From positions 653,466 through 717,465 of the forward strand of contig NZ_PJAQ01000066.1 of assembly GCF_002836775.1 (NCBI RefSeq): a DNA stretch of 64,000 nucleotides, written 5' to 3'. The translations under genes were made by a program, and so were the position numbers. Under the pieces are notes generated by a model that worked only from the letters and a program-made list of their open reading frames with translations, searched no databases and was not told where the DNA came from. This document shows, in pieces, positions 18,493-28,353 of this stretch; the first letter of the stretch is position 1, and each line of letters starts with the position of its first letter. Origin of the DNA: Colwellia sp. 12G3. Its GTDB lineage: Bacteria > Pseudomonadota > Gammaproteobacteria > Enterobacterales > Alteromonadaceae.

Positions 18493-19710
18493 TTATTTAA
18501 CAAACGCCGGCAGGATGACTTTTGAAACCTGAGAAAATATAGTATCTTCACTATCATGGCCAGTGATCACAACAACCAAATCAAGATCATCAATCACAAT
18601 TATGCGATTTCCACCAGCACCCCAAGCCACTTTGATATCGTAGCTTTTATCACCGAGCTTCACATCTGTTTGATACCAAAAATAGCCATAATTAAAGCCG
18701 TCGGGTTGCCAATCTTCTGCAGCTTTAGTTATTCCGCTGGTGGCTTTAGCTAAATATTTTTCTGAAATAAGTTGTTTGCCAAGCCATTGACCTTTATTGA
18801 TGACCATTGTTCCCAACTTAACCATATCGCGTGCTGTCATGCTTGCTCCTGAATCACCTATTGGCAGGTCACTGAGGTCATTTCGCCAGCTGTAATTATT
18901 GATCCCTAGCTTATCGAATAGTTCGTTTTTAATAAAATCTTTAGCGGAGCCTGGCACGACAGCATCAAGTACTTGCATGACCATAATCGGATCAGGGCCT
19001 TGATATTTATATATCTGAGATTCTGAGGTAACAGGCTCACTATGCTCAAGAAAAGCCTGAACTTGATCTAGGCCTTTAAACTGTTCGGGATTTCCCCTGA
19101 ATTTGGTACTCTGTTCATCGCTAAAACGAAGCCCTGAGCTCATCGTCATCGCATGATGAAGGGTTATCTTTTCTACACCATCGACAAATTTAGTTGGATC
19201 TAGGCCTTTAAAAAAGCTGATCAGTGGCTTGTCCAGATCGGCCATAGTCAGATAACCCAACTGAATAGCACGACCGAGCGCCAAGCTAGTGTAACCTTTA
19301 GTACCAGAATTTTGAAAATGAGGCAGGTTGACGCGACCGCGCAAATAATAGGATTCAAAGATTAGCTTACCTTGGTGGGCAATAAGTAGGCTATCGTATT
19401 TGCCATGTTTCTGGTCGGCAATCTCTTGCGCCAGCTGTAAAATCATCGCTTTATTGCCGCCATGAGCTACCAAATCGCCAACCGCTAGACCGTCTTTTCT
19501 ATCCGCGGGTGTTGAATCGATAAAGGCTTTTTCAAGATAAGGCAGATCCCAAAATGAGAGTTTGGCATTCACGGCTGAAACTTCCGGTGCGAGGCTTTCG
19601 GTTGCTTTGTTACCTTTTTCGGAATTTGCTGTAGCTGTATTGATAAAAACAAAGCTGCTTACAACGCATAATAGTGCTGCAGCGATGACATTTTTTAAGA
19701 TGATTTTCAT
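18493..19710 (-). CDS. Exported serine hydrolase (class C beta-lactamase / 6-aminohexanoate-dimer hydrolase fold)
   Basis: This 405-residue protein has a signal peptide (cleavage near TATA-NS, residue 29). The SxxK catalytic motif is NSGTKGYTS, nucleophile Ser135 and general base Lys138. The third motif region appears as VAWGAGGNRI, in place of KTG, as in esterase/peptidase/NylB-type members. It is therefore a periplasmic or secreted hydrolase rather than a proven beta-lactamase. It lies downstream of two PD40 proteins and an esterase on the same strand; spacing of about 100 bases to the next gene suggests a loose operon. Confidence 0.82.
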   Translation of the reverse strand: MKIILKNVIAAALLCVVSSFVFINTATANSEKGNKATESLAPEVSAVNAKLSFWDLPYLEKAFIDSTPADRKDGLAVGDLVAHGGNKAMILQLAQEIADQKHGKYDSLLIAHQGKLIFESYYLRGRVNLPHFQNSGTKGYTSLALGRAIQLGYLTMADLDKPLISFFKGLDPTKFVDGVEKITLHHAMTMSSGLRFSDEQSTKFRGNPEQFKGLDQVQAFLEHSEPVTSESQIYKYQGPDPIMVMQVLDAVVPGSAKDFIKNELFDKLGINNYSWRNDLSDLPIGDSGASMTARDMVKLGTMVINKGQWLGKQLISEKYLAKATSGITKAAEDWQPDGFNYGYFWYQTDVKLGDKSYDIKVAWGAGGNRIIVIDDLDLVVVITGHDSEDTIFSQVSKVILPAFVK

Positions 19711-19813
19711 AGTTTTTCCTATAATTTTTTATTATCAGTACTTAATTTGATTCGAAGCAGTAAGCATCTTATTTACTATAGAACTGCGATTTTTATGCTA
19801 GTTATATGGCTGA

Positions 19814-20671
19814 TTATTTGGATCTAAGCGTCTCAATAATCTGCGCATCGACCCAATAGATGTCTATATTACCTTCACCAAAGTCTCTATTAAAAAGTAT
19901 GTACTTGCCATTAGGGGTGACACTCGCATAGAAATCCGCTTTATCGGAATTAACCTTGTCACCCATATTGATGGCTGGTCCCCATAAACCATCTTTTTGC
20001 TTGAAACTAATATAGAGGTCCGTATCACCATAGCCACCTTCTCGCTCACTATCCCAAATCAGGTAACTTTCGTCTGGCGCGATAAAAGGATGGGCAGTCC
20101 ATTTGCCAGTGTTGACTATTGACCCCATCTTTTTTGGCACCTGGCGCTTGCCATCCTTGAGCGAAGAGATGCGGATCATGTCATTGCTTTTATAGTCATC
20201 AAACACATAGGTGCCCTTTGCGCTTGCCGTCAGGCGCATAATTCCCCAATCCTTTCGGTCAAACATCGGCCCAAGGCTTTTACGTTCTGACCAACCGTCA
20301 CCCACACGTTCTTTGTAGCCTTTAGCCATATGCATGCGCTTTCCGTCAGGCGAGAACGTGATTTCACCGGTCCGCGGAAATTCAATATACTTCTTCCAGA
20401 TATTGTTTTGCAGGCGAAAGCCGGTAACGGTGGCCTTTTTTCGGTTTGTAGTGAAGTAGAATTCCTTCATGCCGGGCGAAAAAACGCCCTCAAGCTCCCA
20501 ACCGTCTTTAGATATAATGCCCGGTGCAAAAGGCTCTGCCACCATGCCTGGTGGATTTTGTCCCATATAGGGACCTTTCAGGATTGGAAAGTCATCCTGA
20601 CTATAGCTTTTGCTGCTAATGGTTAGACTAGAAAGCAGAACAGCGATAAAAATAACAATAGATTTCATCAT
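19814..20671 (-). CDS. Exported PD40 (TolB-like) beta-propeller protein, copy 1
   Basis: This 285-residue protein starts with a signal peptide, then GPYMGQNPPG, and contains repeated PD40-type units (FSPGMKEFYFTTNR, FSPDGKRMHMA, IAPDESYLIWDSE, VTPNGKYILFNR), the strands of a WD40/TolB-type propeller. It is roughly 60 percent identical by eye to the next gene (20714-21565), with the same length and order, so the pair arose by tandem duplication. Such propellers bind ligands or proteins; no catalytic motif is visible. The role of the cluster (secreted hydrolases plus propellers) is unknown. Confidence 0.75.
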   Translation of the reverse strand: MMKSIVIFIAVLLSSLTISSKSYSQDDFPILKGPYMGQNPPGMVAEPFAPGIISKDGWELEGVFSPGMKEFYFTTNRKKATVTGFRLQNNIWKKYIEFPRTGEITFSPDGKRMHMAKGYKERVGDGWSERKSLGPMFDRKDWGIMRLTASAKGTYVFDDYKSNDMIRISSLKDGKRQVPKKMGSIVNTGKWTAHPFIAPDESYLIWDSEREGGYGDTDLYISFKQKDGLWGPAINMGDKVNSDKADFYASVTPNGKYILFNRDFGEGNIDIYWVDAQIIETLRSK

Positions 20672-20713
20672 TTATTTCTCATTTAAGATAAATTTTTATT
20701 TAAGGTTAATGGC

Positions 20714-21565
20714 TTACTCTTTAGGCCTAAGCATCTTGATAATCTTTGCGTCTAGCCAATAGATGTCACCATGTCGATTAAAGAGCAGGTATTTTCCGTC
20801 TGGCGTTACATAGGCACCATTTTCCTGAGCATCGGTGTTTACTTTATCACCTAAGTTAATAGCGCCCCCCCATGAACCATCTTGCTGCTTGAAACTAATA
20901 TAGACATCAGATTCGCCAAATCCACTCTGTCTTTCACTATCCCACATGATGAAAGACTCATCGGGAGAGATGAAAGGGTGGGCAGTCCATTTTCCTGAGT
21001 TTATCTGCGATCCCATCAATTTCGGTGGTTGGCGTTTGTCATTCTTAATTGTTGAAATGCGGATCACATCATTGTTTTTGTAGTCATCAAATACATAAGT
21101 GCCTTTGGCTGATGCAGATAGGCGCATAATGCCCCAATCTTCTCTCTCAAACATGGGCCCCAGACTTTTTACCTCCGACCAGCCATTACTGGTGCGTTCC
21201 ATATATTTATTGCCCAAATGCATGATCTTACCATCAGGCGAAATAAATGGTCGACCTACTCTGGGGCCTACTACAGACTCATGCCATTGATTATTTTTGG
21301 ATTTAAAAGTGACTAACGACCACTTTTTAGTTTTGTTGTTTTTTCTAGTAAAATAAAACTCCCTCATATCCGGAGTAAAGAAACCGTTACCGTCACGATG
21401 TTCTGTCGACACAAAGCCAGGGGCAAAAACCTCAGGCGTTAAACCCGGCGGCTTTTGTCCGAGATACGGGCCCTCCAGAACAGCAGGCTTATCATGGCCA
21501 TAACTATTGTTACTCATAGCGATCACACAAAGCAGCAGAGCAATAAAAAGTGTAATTTGGTTCAT
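20714..21565 (-). CDS. Exported PD40 (TolB-like) beta-propeller protein, copy 2
   Basis: This 283-residue protein is a paralogue of copy 1, from which it is separated by 42 bases. It has a signal peptide (cleavage near NSYG), GPYLGQKPPGLTPEVFAPG, and propeller units FTPDMREFYFTRK, ISPDGKIMHLG, ISPDESFIMWDSE and VTPDGKYLLFNR. Its start lies three bases after the esterase stop (21569), so esterase and propeller are probably co-translated. The remnant at 18032-18284 shows the family once had at least three members here, and gene loss has occurred. Confidence 0.75.
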   Translation of the reverse strand: MNQITLFIALLLCVIAMSNNSYGHDKPAVLEGPYLGQKPPGLTPEVFAPGFVSTEHRDGNGFFTPDMREFYFTRKNNKTKKWSLVTFKSKNNQWHESVVGPRVGRPFISPDGKIMHLGNKYMERTSNGWSEVKSLGPMFEREDWGIMRLSASAKGTYVFDDYKNNDVIRISTIKNDKRQPPKLMGSQINSGKWTAHPFISPDESFIMWDSERQSGFGESDVYISFKQQDGSWGGAINLGDKVNTDAQENGAYVTPDGKYLLFNRHGDIYWLDAKIIKMLRPKE

Positions 21566-21568
21566 TGT

Positions 21569-22444
21569 TTATTCCTCCTCTTTTGACAAGCTTGATAACC
21601 ATTTCACACTACGCACGCCCAGTATAGGAAATGAGTCGCTATGGCCAGAAGATTCAATCGCTACGTGCTTTATTGATGATAATCCTTGATATTTTTTAGC
21701 TTTTAGCTTGGTAACAAAATCTTCGATATGGGTGCTCAATTCCCTCTCCAATTCGCCATATGAAATAAAAAGGTTGATCGCTGACGCTTTACTTTTTAAT
21801 GCCGCATGTTCTAGAGAAAAAAGTAAGGGAATATCTCGCCAAAGCGAAGGACTACCAAGAATGTAGTTTTTAAAGGTATCGGGTTGTGCCATTAATATAT
21901 AAGCGCCAAATCGTCCGCCAGCGGAAAAGCCAAAATAAGTGCGATTATCAGGATCAGTTCGGTAATTTTTTTCTATGGCCTTAATCACATCGTTACGAAT
22001 AAAAGTCAGATGATTACTGGCCTGCCCAAGCTGATATTTAGCCTGAGTTTCTGGATTGCTTGACTTACTTATTGAATAATCTCTATTTCGACTGACGTGC
22101 TCCCCATGTTCTTTCTTTAAATCTTCATTAATATCCTTCTGCCAAGAAATTCCGACCAAAATAGCGTCTTCCATCATAAATTCAGTGGCACCGGATAATA
22201 ATTCTATTTGCCATAGTGCATCAGTAAAATAGATGACAGGATAGGTCTTTTCTTTATGTTTTGAATATCCCTCAGGCAACTTAATATACAACTCATACTG
22301 TCTATCGGCCTGTTTGTCTTTAATCGGTAAAACTTGTATTTTCGATAAGGTGAAATCACTTGTCTCATTCACCTTGCTTGCCTGGGCAGCTAAAAAAGGC
22401 AAGAACAATAAAAGCACTAGGGTATAACTCTTTTTCATATTCAT
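21569..22444 (-). CDS. Exported alpha/beta-hydrolase, enterobactin-esterase (IroE/Fes) type
   Basis: This 291-residue protein has a signal peptide (cleavage near AQAS). The fold of the D-class esterase family is marked by YPVIYFTDALWQ and the nucleophile elbow FGFSAGGRFGAY (Ser about 175), with a C-terminal SSGHSDSFP for the catalytic His. The family hydrolyses esters of siderophores or acyl compounds in the periplasm; the substrate here is not evident and no iron-uptake genes are nearby. It is the first gene of the minus-strand cluster and divergent from the CadC-like regulator, 277 bases away. Confidence 0.82.
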   Translation of the reverse strand: MNMKKSYTLVLLLFLPFLAAQASKVNETSDFTLSKIQVLPIKDKQADRQYELYIKLPEGYSKHKEKTYPVIYFTDALWQIELLSGATEFMMEDAILVGISWQKDINEDLKKEHGEHVSRNRDYSISKSSNPETQAKYQLGQASNHLTFIRNDVIKAIEKNYRTDPDNRTYFGFSAGGRFGAYILMAQPDTFKNYILGSPSLWRDIPLLFSLEHAALKSKASAINLFISYGELERELSTHIEDFVTKLKAKKYQGLSSIKHVAIESSGHSDSFPILGVRSVKWLSSLSKEEE

Positions 22445-22721
22445 TAATTAATCTCTTCCGGTGTTTTTCATGGGGGTAACACAACATATATCAGTTAACG
22501 TTCGCTCTGTTAAAACAAGCAAGGATTGAATGTAAATGAATCGACATTAAAATACTTGACGTTATGATGATTTTTACCTGACGTCTTGATGATAATTAGA
22601 AAAACAACCTATTATCAGATGGTTAAATAAATCAGTTTAGCTGGTGTTAGAGGTGTGTTAAGGTGATTTATTTCGTTTAGACTCACTTTTGAGTACAGTT
22701 TTCATCCGCAATAGAGGTTAT

Positions 22722-25007
22722 ATGGCAGAGCAATATCGGATTGGTGGTTTTTTTATCGATTTATCCAGAAATCAAATCACTCAAAATATGCAATCTCAGG
22801 TAGTTGCTCCCAAAGCTTTGGCAGTGCTAACCTACTTGGCTGAAAATCAGGGCAAGGTGGTTAGCCATGACGCATTATTAGAGAAAGTCTGGCAAGATAC
22901 TGTGGTATCAACGAATACATTACAAAGAAGCATCGCCCAATTAAGAAAAGCGTTGGGTGACGATGGTAAAGTCCAAGTCTATATTAAGACCCATGCTAAA
23001 CAAGGATATAGCTTGGAGTGTGATGTTCAATGGCCTGATAATGCCAATTCGACAAGTGCTGACTCAATAAGCATCAACACCATGGAAGAAAAAGTAGTTG
23101 ACGAAAACCGAGCTGACGAAAACTATGCTAAAGAAAGCAAAACGAATGAAGGTGTTACTAAAAAAAGCGACATAAGTGCAGCCATTAGTGGTACCAATAC
23201 GGTGCTGCATACAGCCACTAACACGGCAACCACATCCGTAACTCATTCTGCAGATAGGTCAATATCGACAAGGTCGGATTTAAGACTCATTGCTATTATC
23301 TTTGGTCTAGTGATTTTGGGAATTATTGGATATCAATACCTCCCTGCTCAGCAACCTTCGCAATTAACCTTTGGAAAGTTACGTGCATTGACCTCAACGG
23401 ACAATAAAGAATTAGCGAGTATTTATTCGCCTGACGGAGAATACGTTGTGTTTCACCGTTATTCAGAAGAATTTTGCATTAATAATGTCTGGGCAAAAAA
23501 CACCCAGACACAGCAAGAGTTTCAGCTAACAAAGAACTTAGATTCATATGGTAGTCATAGTTTTTCTCAAGATGGTAAGAATCTTGTGTTTATTAAAACT
23601 GGCGGTTGTAGTAATCCGAACACACAGAAAAAATGTTATAAACTGATGAACTTGGATTTTAACAAGGCTCTGGTGTCGCCTCAATCTCCGAGTGTATTGA
23701 TGGAATGTAACAATTCAGAAATACGAAGTCCTAAATGGTTAAATAATGACAATATTGTTCTATTACAGAAGTTTTCAGATCGTTGGAAGTTAATCAGTTA
23801 TTCGGTTAGTGAAAACAAAAGCCAAGACCTCTATGCGCTCGATGATGGCAATATAATCGACTATGATTATTCGGTCAAAGACGGTTTAATTGCACTAACC
23901 AGTTTTCATAATGATGGCTATTATTACATTGAAGTACTCAAAGCCGATGGTCAGGTTTTATCGAGTCATCGAATCAAATATCCGCAGGAAATAGCAAACT
24001 TTAGACTTGTCTATCCCAACTTTACTCCTATAAAAAACAAACTCATTTTTAGCACGGGTAAACAGTTATTTACACTATCTTATGATGGCCAAGTAACCAA
24101 CATCAGCTTATCTATTGATGAAGCAATGGGAACACCTACATTTCATCCAGATGGCGATAGAATGATCGTCATTAAAGGGCACTATGATAGTGACATAGCC
24201 TCAGTGCCTCTTTCACAGATAACATCGGTCCAAACAACAAAGATTCAAAGTGAACCAAACAAAAGTTTTTCAGTTGTTCAACGCTCGATACTCGGTGAAG
24301 ACAAAGCCAAATTACAACCTAATGGAGAGTTAATTGCCTTCAGCTCTGAACGTTCAGGAGAAGAACAACTTTGGGTAACTGACGGCAATGGCTCACAACA
24401 ACTTACCCACTTTCCCATGGATACTTATTTATCTGGGCTGGATTGGGCGGCAGATGGTAAAAGTATTTTAGTTAATGCCAACTATGCTCTCACTCAAGTA
24501 CATCTGGATTCAACGCAAAAAACCTTCCCATTGGAATACGCGGTTGTTCGACTTTTTCAATGGGATAGTAAAAACAACAGCGCTTTAGTGCTTATACGCA
24601 TCAAAGGCGTATTAAAATTCGCCGAACTTAACTTAACTAACTTCAAGATCCATATCATTAAGGAAGAGACGGTTAGTTGGGCGCTAAAAAGTGAAGACGG
24701 TCAATTAATTTACAAAGATCACATGGACAGGTTTTGGCAGCCAGGGCCAGCTGAAGATAAACTTATTGAAGCGTTAAATGGTCAAGGTAGTGCTAAACAG
24801 GGATTCGTAATAAAAGACAATGTTATTTATGGTATCAATGATGATTTTCAATTGTGGTCGTATGCGCTTAATGAAGAACTATTTACAATCATCGGAGCGT
24901 TACCTAGGAACGTAGATAATTTGACCGACATCAACCAGACACAGGTTTTGATGACAGTAAGGATTTCCTCAAACAAAGAAGTGGCTGAACTCTATTTAAG
25001 AGAATAG
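22722..25007 (+). CDS. CadC/ToxR-like membrane regulator with TolB-type propeller sensor
   Basis: This 761-residue protein has an OmpR-type winged helix (residues 1-100, with LTYLAENQGKVVSHDALLEK and the recognition helix TNTLQRSIAQLRKALG), a low-complexity linker, one membrane segment (187-206) and a large periplasmic region with PD40 units (YSPDGEYVVFHR, FSQDGKNLVF, FHPDGDRMIVI). This architecture senses periplasmic signals and binds DNA directly. The ATG at 22722 after AGAGG is better than the TTG at 22689. It is divergent from the esterase-propeller operon, the obvious candidate target. Confidence 0.88.
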   Translation: MAEQYRIGGFFIDLSRNQITQNMQSQVVAPKALAVLTYLAENQGKVVSHDALLEKVWQDTVVSTNTLQRSIAQLRKALGDDGKVQVYIKTHAKQGYSLECDVQWPDNANSTSADSISINTMEEKVVDENRADENYAKESKTNEGVTKKSDISAAISGTNTVLHTATNTATTSVTHSADRSISTRSDLRLIAIIFGLVILGIIGYQYLPAQQPSQLTFGKLRALTSTDNKELASIYSPDGEYVVFHRYSEEFCINNVWAKNTQTQQEFQLTKNLDSYGSHSFSQDGKNLVFIKTGGCSNPNTQKKCYKLMNLDFNKALVSPQSPSVLMECNNSEIRSPKWLNNDNIVLLQKFSDRWKLISYSVSENKSQDLYALDDGNIIDYDYSVKDGLIALTSFHNDGYYYIEVLKADGQVLSSHRIKYPQEIANFRLVYPNFTPIKNKLIFSTGKQLFTLSYDGQVTNISLSIDEAMGTPTFHPDGDRMIVIKGHYDSDIASVPLSQITSVQTTKIQSEPNKSFSVVQRSILGEDKAKLQPNGELIAFSSERSGEEQLWVTDGNGSQQLTHFPMDTYLSGLDWAADGKSILVNANYALTQVHLDSTQKTFPLEYAVVRLFQWDSKNNSALVLIRIKGVLKFAELNLTNFKIHIIKEETVSWALKSEDGQLIYKDHMDRFWQPGPAEDKLIEALNGQGSAKQGFVIKDNVIYGINDDFQLWSYALNEELFTIIGALPRNVDNLTDINQTQVLMTVRISSNKEVAELYLRE

Positions 25008-25037
25008 GGTAATTCTAAAAATGGATTGCCTAATTAA

Positions 25038-25073
25038 TAGCTCTTTACAAATAGCTTAATGTGTAAAGAGCTA
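25038..25073. terminator. Hairpin between converging regulator and lysA genes
   Basis: TAGCTCTTTACA and TGTAAAGAGCTA pair perfectly over 12 bases around a 12-base loop, just past the regulator stop. No T-run follows, so it may be a processing or pause structure. A weaker stem, CTACTCA...TGAGTAG, lies at about 25113-25134, on the lysA side. Confidence 0.5.
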
Positions 25074-25146
25074 AGCCAAATAAGTTGATAACATTTAAGT
25101 TGATTAAATAAGACTACTCAATAGTGATGAGTAGCCACAAAAACTT

Positions 25147-26409
25147 TTACAGCCAGCTTGGGGTAATATCTTGTTTGATAATATCTTCATAACTTGGGCG
25201 TTTTCGTACCACAGCAAATTCATGACCCTTAACCATTATTTCAGGAGCTAACATGCGCGTATTGTAACTTGACGACATAACCGCACCATAAGCGCCACTA
25301 CTCATTATGGCAATTAAATCACCGGCGTCAGATTCATGCACCTGTCTCGCTTTGGCAAAAGTATCACCGGTTTCACAAACAGGACCAACCACGTCATAAG
25401 TTTTTAGCTCATTATTGCCTTTATTCACGGCGATAATTTGATGAAATGCATCGTACATACTCGGTCTTATTAAATCGTTCATACCCGCATCAAGTAATAA
25501 AAACTGGCGTTCTTCACCCGTTTTTACAAAGACGACACTTGAGACAAGAATACCGGCATTACCTAATAATGAACGCCCTGGCTCAATAATGATTTTACAA
25601 TTGAGATGTCCAAGTTGTGCCTTAACCATATCTGCATAGGTTTTTTTACTTGGGATCACTTCATCTAGATAGGTAATACCTAAACCACCACCGACATCAA
25701 TCACACTAATGTCATGGCCATCGGACCGAAGCTCAACAACAAGCTGTGCAATATGTTGGTAAGCTTCTTCAAAAGGAGCCAAGCTGGTTAATTGCGAACC
25801 TATATGTACATCAACACCTTGAACTTTTATACCGGGTAACGATGCTGCTTGTTTATAGGCTACTCTTGCCTTTGAAATAGGTACGCCAAATTTATTTTCA
25901 GCTTTACCGGTGGAAATTTTTTCATGGGTTTGCGCACAAACATTAGGGTTGATGCGAAAAGCAATCGCAGCCGTCTTATTGAGTGACGAGGCTACTTTTG
26001 ATATTAATTCTAGCTCTGGCTCAGACTCAACATTAAACTGGAAAATACCTAATGATAATGCATAGTTAATTTCTTCCTGTGTTTTAGCAACACCAGAATA
26101 AACAATTTTATTGGCTGGAATGCCGGCCATTATTGCACGGCGAATTTCCCCCATTGATACCACGTCAGCGCCTGAGCCTAATTTGGCTAAAGTGGCAAGA
26201 ACCGCCTGGTTACTATTGGCTTTTACCGCATAACAAACTAAAGCATCTTGTTCGCTAAAAGCGTTTTGATAATCTTGAAAGCTTGTTTCAATAGCGGCAC
26301 TTGAATAGCAATAAAATGGGGTTTGAACCTGCTTGGCAATAGTGCTAATAGCAATATCTTCAACAAACATTTCATTATTTTTGTGCGGGAAATAGGTAAC
26401 TGGTGTCAT
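25147..26409 (-). CDS. lysA: Diaminopimelate decarboxylase
   Basis: Decarboxylates meso-diaminopimelate to L-lysine, the last step of lysine synthesis, as a PLP enzyme in the cytoplasm. The 420-residue protein has the PLP lysine in CYAVKANSN (Lys63), DVHIGSQL, the phosphate-binding glycine loop VIDVGGGLGI, IEPGRSL, and the GPVCETGD cysteine region. In many relatives a small lipoprotein gene precedes lysA and dapF follows; here neither is adjacent and the gene stands alone. Confidence 0.95.
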   Translation of the reverse strand: MTPVTYFPHKNNEMFVEDIAISTIAKQVQTPFYCYSSAAIETSFQDYQNAFSEQDALVCYAVKANSNQAVLATLAKLGSGADVVSMGEIRRAIMAGIPANKIVYSGVAKTQEEINYALSLGIFQFNVESEPELELISKVASSLNKTAAIAFRINPNVCAQTHEKISTGKAENKFGVPISKARVAYKQAASLPGIKVQGVDVHIGSQLTSLAPFEEAYQHIAQLVVELRSDGHDISVIDVGGGLGITYLDEVIPSKKTYADMVKAQLGHLNCKIIIEPGRSLLGNAGILVSSVVFVKTGEERQFLLLDAGMNDLIRPSMYDAFHQIIAVNKGNNELKTYDVVGPVCETGDTFAKARQVHESDAGDLIAIMSSGAYGAVMSSSYNTRMLAPEIMVKGHEFAVVRKRPSYEDIIKQDITPSWL

Positions 26410-26613
26410 AGGGTAATCATCGAATATTGAGCAAACATAATGTAGCTAAACTTATGCTAACTTGTCGTACTATTCAAGGGCTAAGTGCAATATCGTCAAG
26501 GTAAAATGTTATAGCTCATAACTGGAATCTACGAGGTTGGACTATCTTTAGTACTTTTCACCCAATCAGCCGGTAAAGTTAATGAAAAAATCACACCCAA
26601 ATAGCTAAAAATA

Positions 26614-26644
26614 ACCATCAACCTATGTAGTTTACGTTGATGGT
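26614..26644 (-). terminator. Hairpin downstream of the FMN reductase gene
   Basis: ACCATCAAC and GTTGATGGT pair over nine bases with a 13-base loop, about 60 bases after the stop at 26705. The minus strand reads TTATTTTTAGC after the stem. It lies in an otherwise featureless 295-base gap before lysA. Confidence 0.55.
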
Positions 26645-26704
26645 ATCTTATGTGTTTATTTACTCAAAATAGTCGTTAACTTGACTACTCTAGATTAGAT
26701 TAGC

Positions 26705-27229
26705 TTAGCTTAGCTGAGCAAGGGCAGACTGTAACTGATCAAGTATGGTTGGGTTACTAATCTCTTGTTTTTCACTATCAAAATTATCAAAAAAGCTAGG
26801 AACTGATACGCTAGCTTTTACATCACCAGCAAAATAAGGTGCAGAGCCAGTCGCTGCGGTTAATACTGTATTGGCACCCCCTGGACCTGGTGAAGTGGCC
26901 AGCAATACCATGGGTTTGTTTTGAAATAATTTCTGGTCGATACGAGAAGTCCAATCAAATAAGTTTTTATAAGCCGCAGTATATGAGCCGTTATGCTCAG
27001 CAAAAGAAATGATAATAGCATCTGCTTGACCCAATTTAGCGTAAAAAGCTTTTGCTGCATCAGGTTGACCTAATACTTCTTCTTTGTCTTGACTAAATAA
27101 AGGCATTTCATAATCGTTAATATCTAATATTTCTACCGTGGCACCAGATACTAAAGAGGCTGCGTAAGTGGCCAATTTTTTGTTGATTGATTTTGAGCTA
27201 CTGCTGGCTGCAAAGGCTAATAATTTCAT
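26705..27229 (-). CDS. NADPH-dependent FMN reductase family protein
   Basis: This 174-residue flavodoxin-fold oxidoreductase has an N-terminal phosphate loop (FAASSSSKSINKKLA), AEHNGSYTAAYKNLFDW, the family's catalytic/FMN segment, and LLATSPGPGGANTVL. It probably reduces quinones, azo compounds or flavin with NAD(P)H. It is divergent from a LysR gene 145 bases away, the common arrangement in which the LysR protein controls the reductase. Its last codons lie in a run of short TTAGC/TTAGATT repeats. Confidence 0.85.
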   Translation of the reverse strand: MKLLAFAASSSSKSINKKLATYAASLVSGATVEILDINDYEMPLFSQDKEEVLGQPDAAKAFYAKLGQADAIIISFAEHNGSYTAAYKNLFDWTSRIDQKLFQNKPMVLLATSPGPGGANTVLTAATGSAPYFAGDVKASVSVPSFFDNFDSEKQEISNPTILDQLQSALAQLS

Positions 27230-27374
27230 AATGATGCTTCCTTATTTATACCTAGTTAGGTATCTAAAATGTTTAATTAATGACTAAATACTTTGGCTTA
27301 GACATTTGATATAAGTATTATATAACTATAATTTAATGTAATTAATACCCTTAAATGATAATGACTTTTTCCAT

Positions 27375-28292
27375 ATGACTTATAATGATGATTCAACACT
27401 TTTCGATGGCATGGTAGTTTTTACCCAAGTTGTTGAGTGCGGCAGTTTTTCAGGTGCAGCGATAGCCACAGGTCATTCAAATTCTTACATTAGTAAAACA
27501 GTGAATAAACTTGAAGCACGTGTTGGAGTACGTTTGTTAAATCGTACCACACGTTCTATTAGCTTGACTCCTGAAGGACAAGTCTATTTTGAGCAATGCC
27601 AACAATTAGTGCTCGATGCTCATGATGCGATATCACTGTTAACTCAAAGTCATATAGAGCCGAAAGGTTTACTTAAAGTCAGTTGTCCTACTTCGTTTGC
27701 CGAAAGTCATTTACAAGACGTGGTATCAGAGTTTATGCACCAGTACCCTGAAGTCAACTTAGTGTTAGATTTAAATGATCGACAGGTAGACTTAGTTCAA
27801 GATGGCTTTGACTTAGTTATTCGAGCAACAGAGCAATTAGCTGAGTCAAGTTTGGTTTGTCGTAAAATATACAGTTGCAAAGGTTATACCGTAGCATCTC
27901 ATGACTATTTACAACGTTTTGGTGTGCCACAATTACCAGAGCAACTTAGTGAGCACCAGTGCATTTGTTATAGTAATTTAAAGCAAGCGACTAAATGGGT
28001 GTACAGCCGCAAAAATGGCACTGATAGCCAAGTTGAAGTGAAGGCAAAGCTTTTATGCAATAGCGCAAGTATGGAATTAGCCATGGTGCTTGCAGGTCAT
28101 GGTATTTGCCGATTACCTGAATTTGTTATGGAAAAAGCACTGAAAGATAAACAGTTAGCGATATTATTTAATGATTATCTTGCGCCTACTATTGATGTTT
28201 ACGCCATTTATCCAAGCCGAAAACATTTGTCACCTAAAGTCCGATGTTTCATTGATTTACTCGTTGAAAAAATGCCTAAAAAGGTAGGCTAG
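27375..28292 (+). CDS. LysR-type regulator (AaeR/DmlR group)
   Basis: This 305-residue protein has an N-terminal helix-turn-helix (GSFSGAAIATGHSNSYISK, about residues 22-40; VGVRLLNRTTRSISLTPEG) typical of the LysR subgroup that includes DmlR and AaeR. The effector domain begins near residue 92 (KGLLKVSCPTSFA). It is divergent from the FMN reductase and most likely controls it. The inducer is unknown. Confidence 0.87.
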   Translation: MTYNDDSTLFDGMVVFTQVVECGSFSGAAIATGHSNSYISKTVNKLEARVGVRLLNRTTRSISLTPEGQVYFEQCQQLVLDAHDAISLLTQSHIEPKGLLKVSCPTSFAESHLQDVVSEFMHQYPEVNLVLDLNDRQVDLVQDGFDLVIRATEQLAESSLVCRKIYSCKGYTVASHDYLQRFGVPQLPEQLSEHQCICYSNLKQATKWVYSRKNGTDSQVEVKAKLLCNSASMELAMVLAGHGICRLPEFVMEKALKDKQLAILFNDYLAPTIDVYAIYPSRKHLSPKVRCFIDLLVEKMPKKVG

Positions 28293-28353
28293 TTTCATGA
28301 CTTTTGGGTGGAGGTCTTAACGGTGATTTAACAGGTTTTTTAAAAGGTATAGC

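Noticed and set aside
26690..26716. Short TTAGATT/TTAGC tandem repeats
   Set aside because: Only a few units at a gene end; low-complexity sequence in an AT-rich genome.
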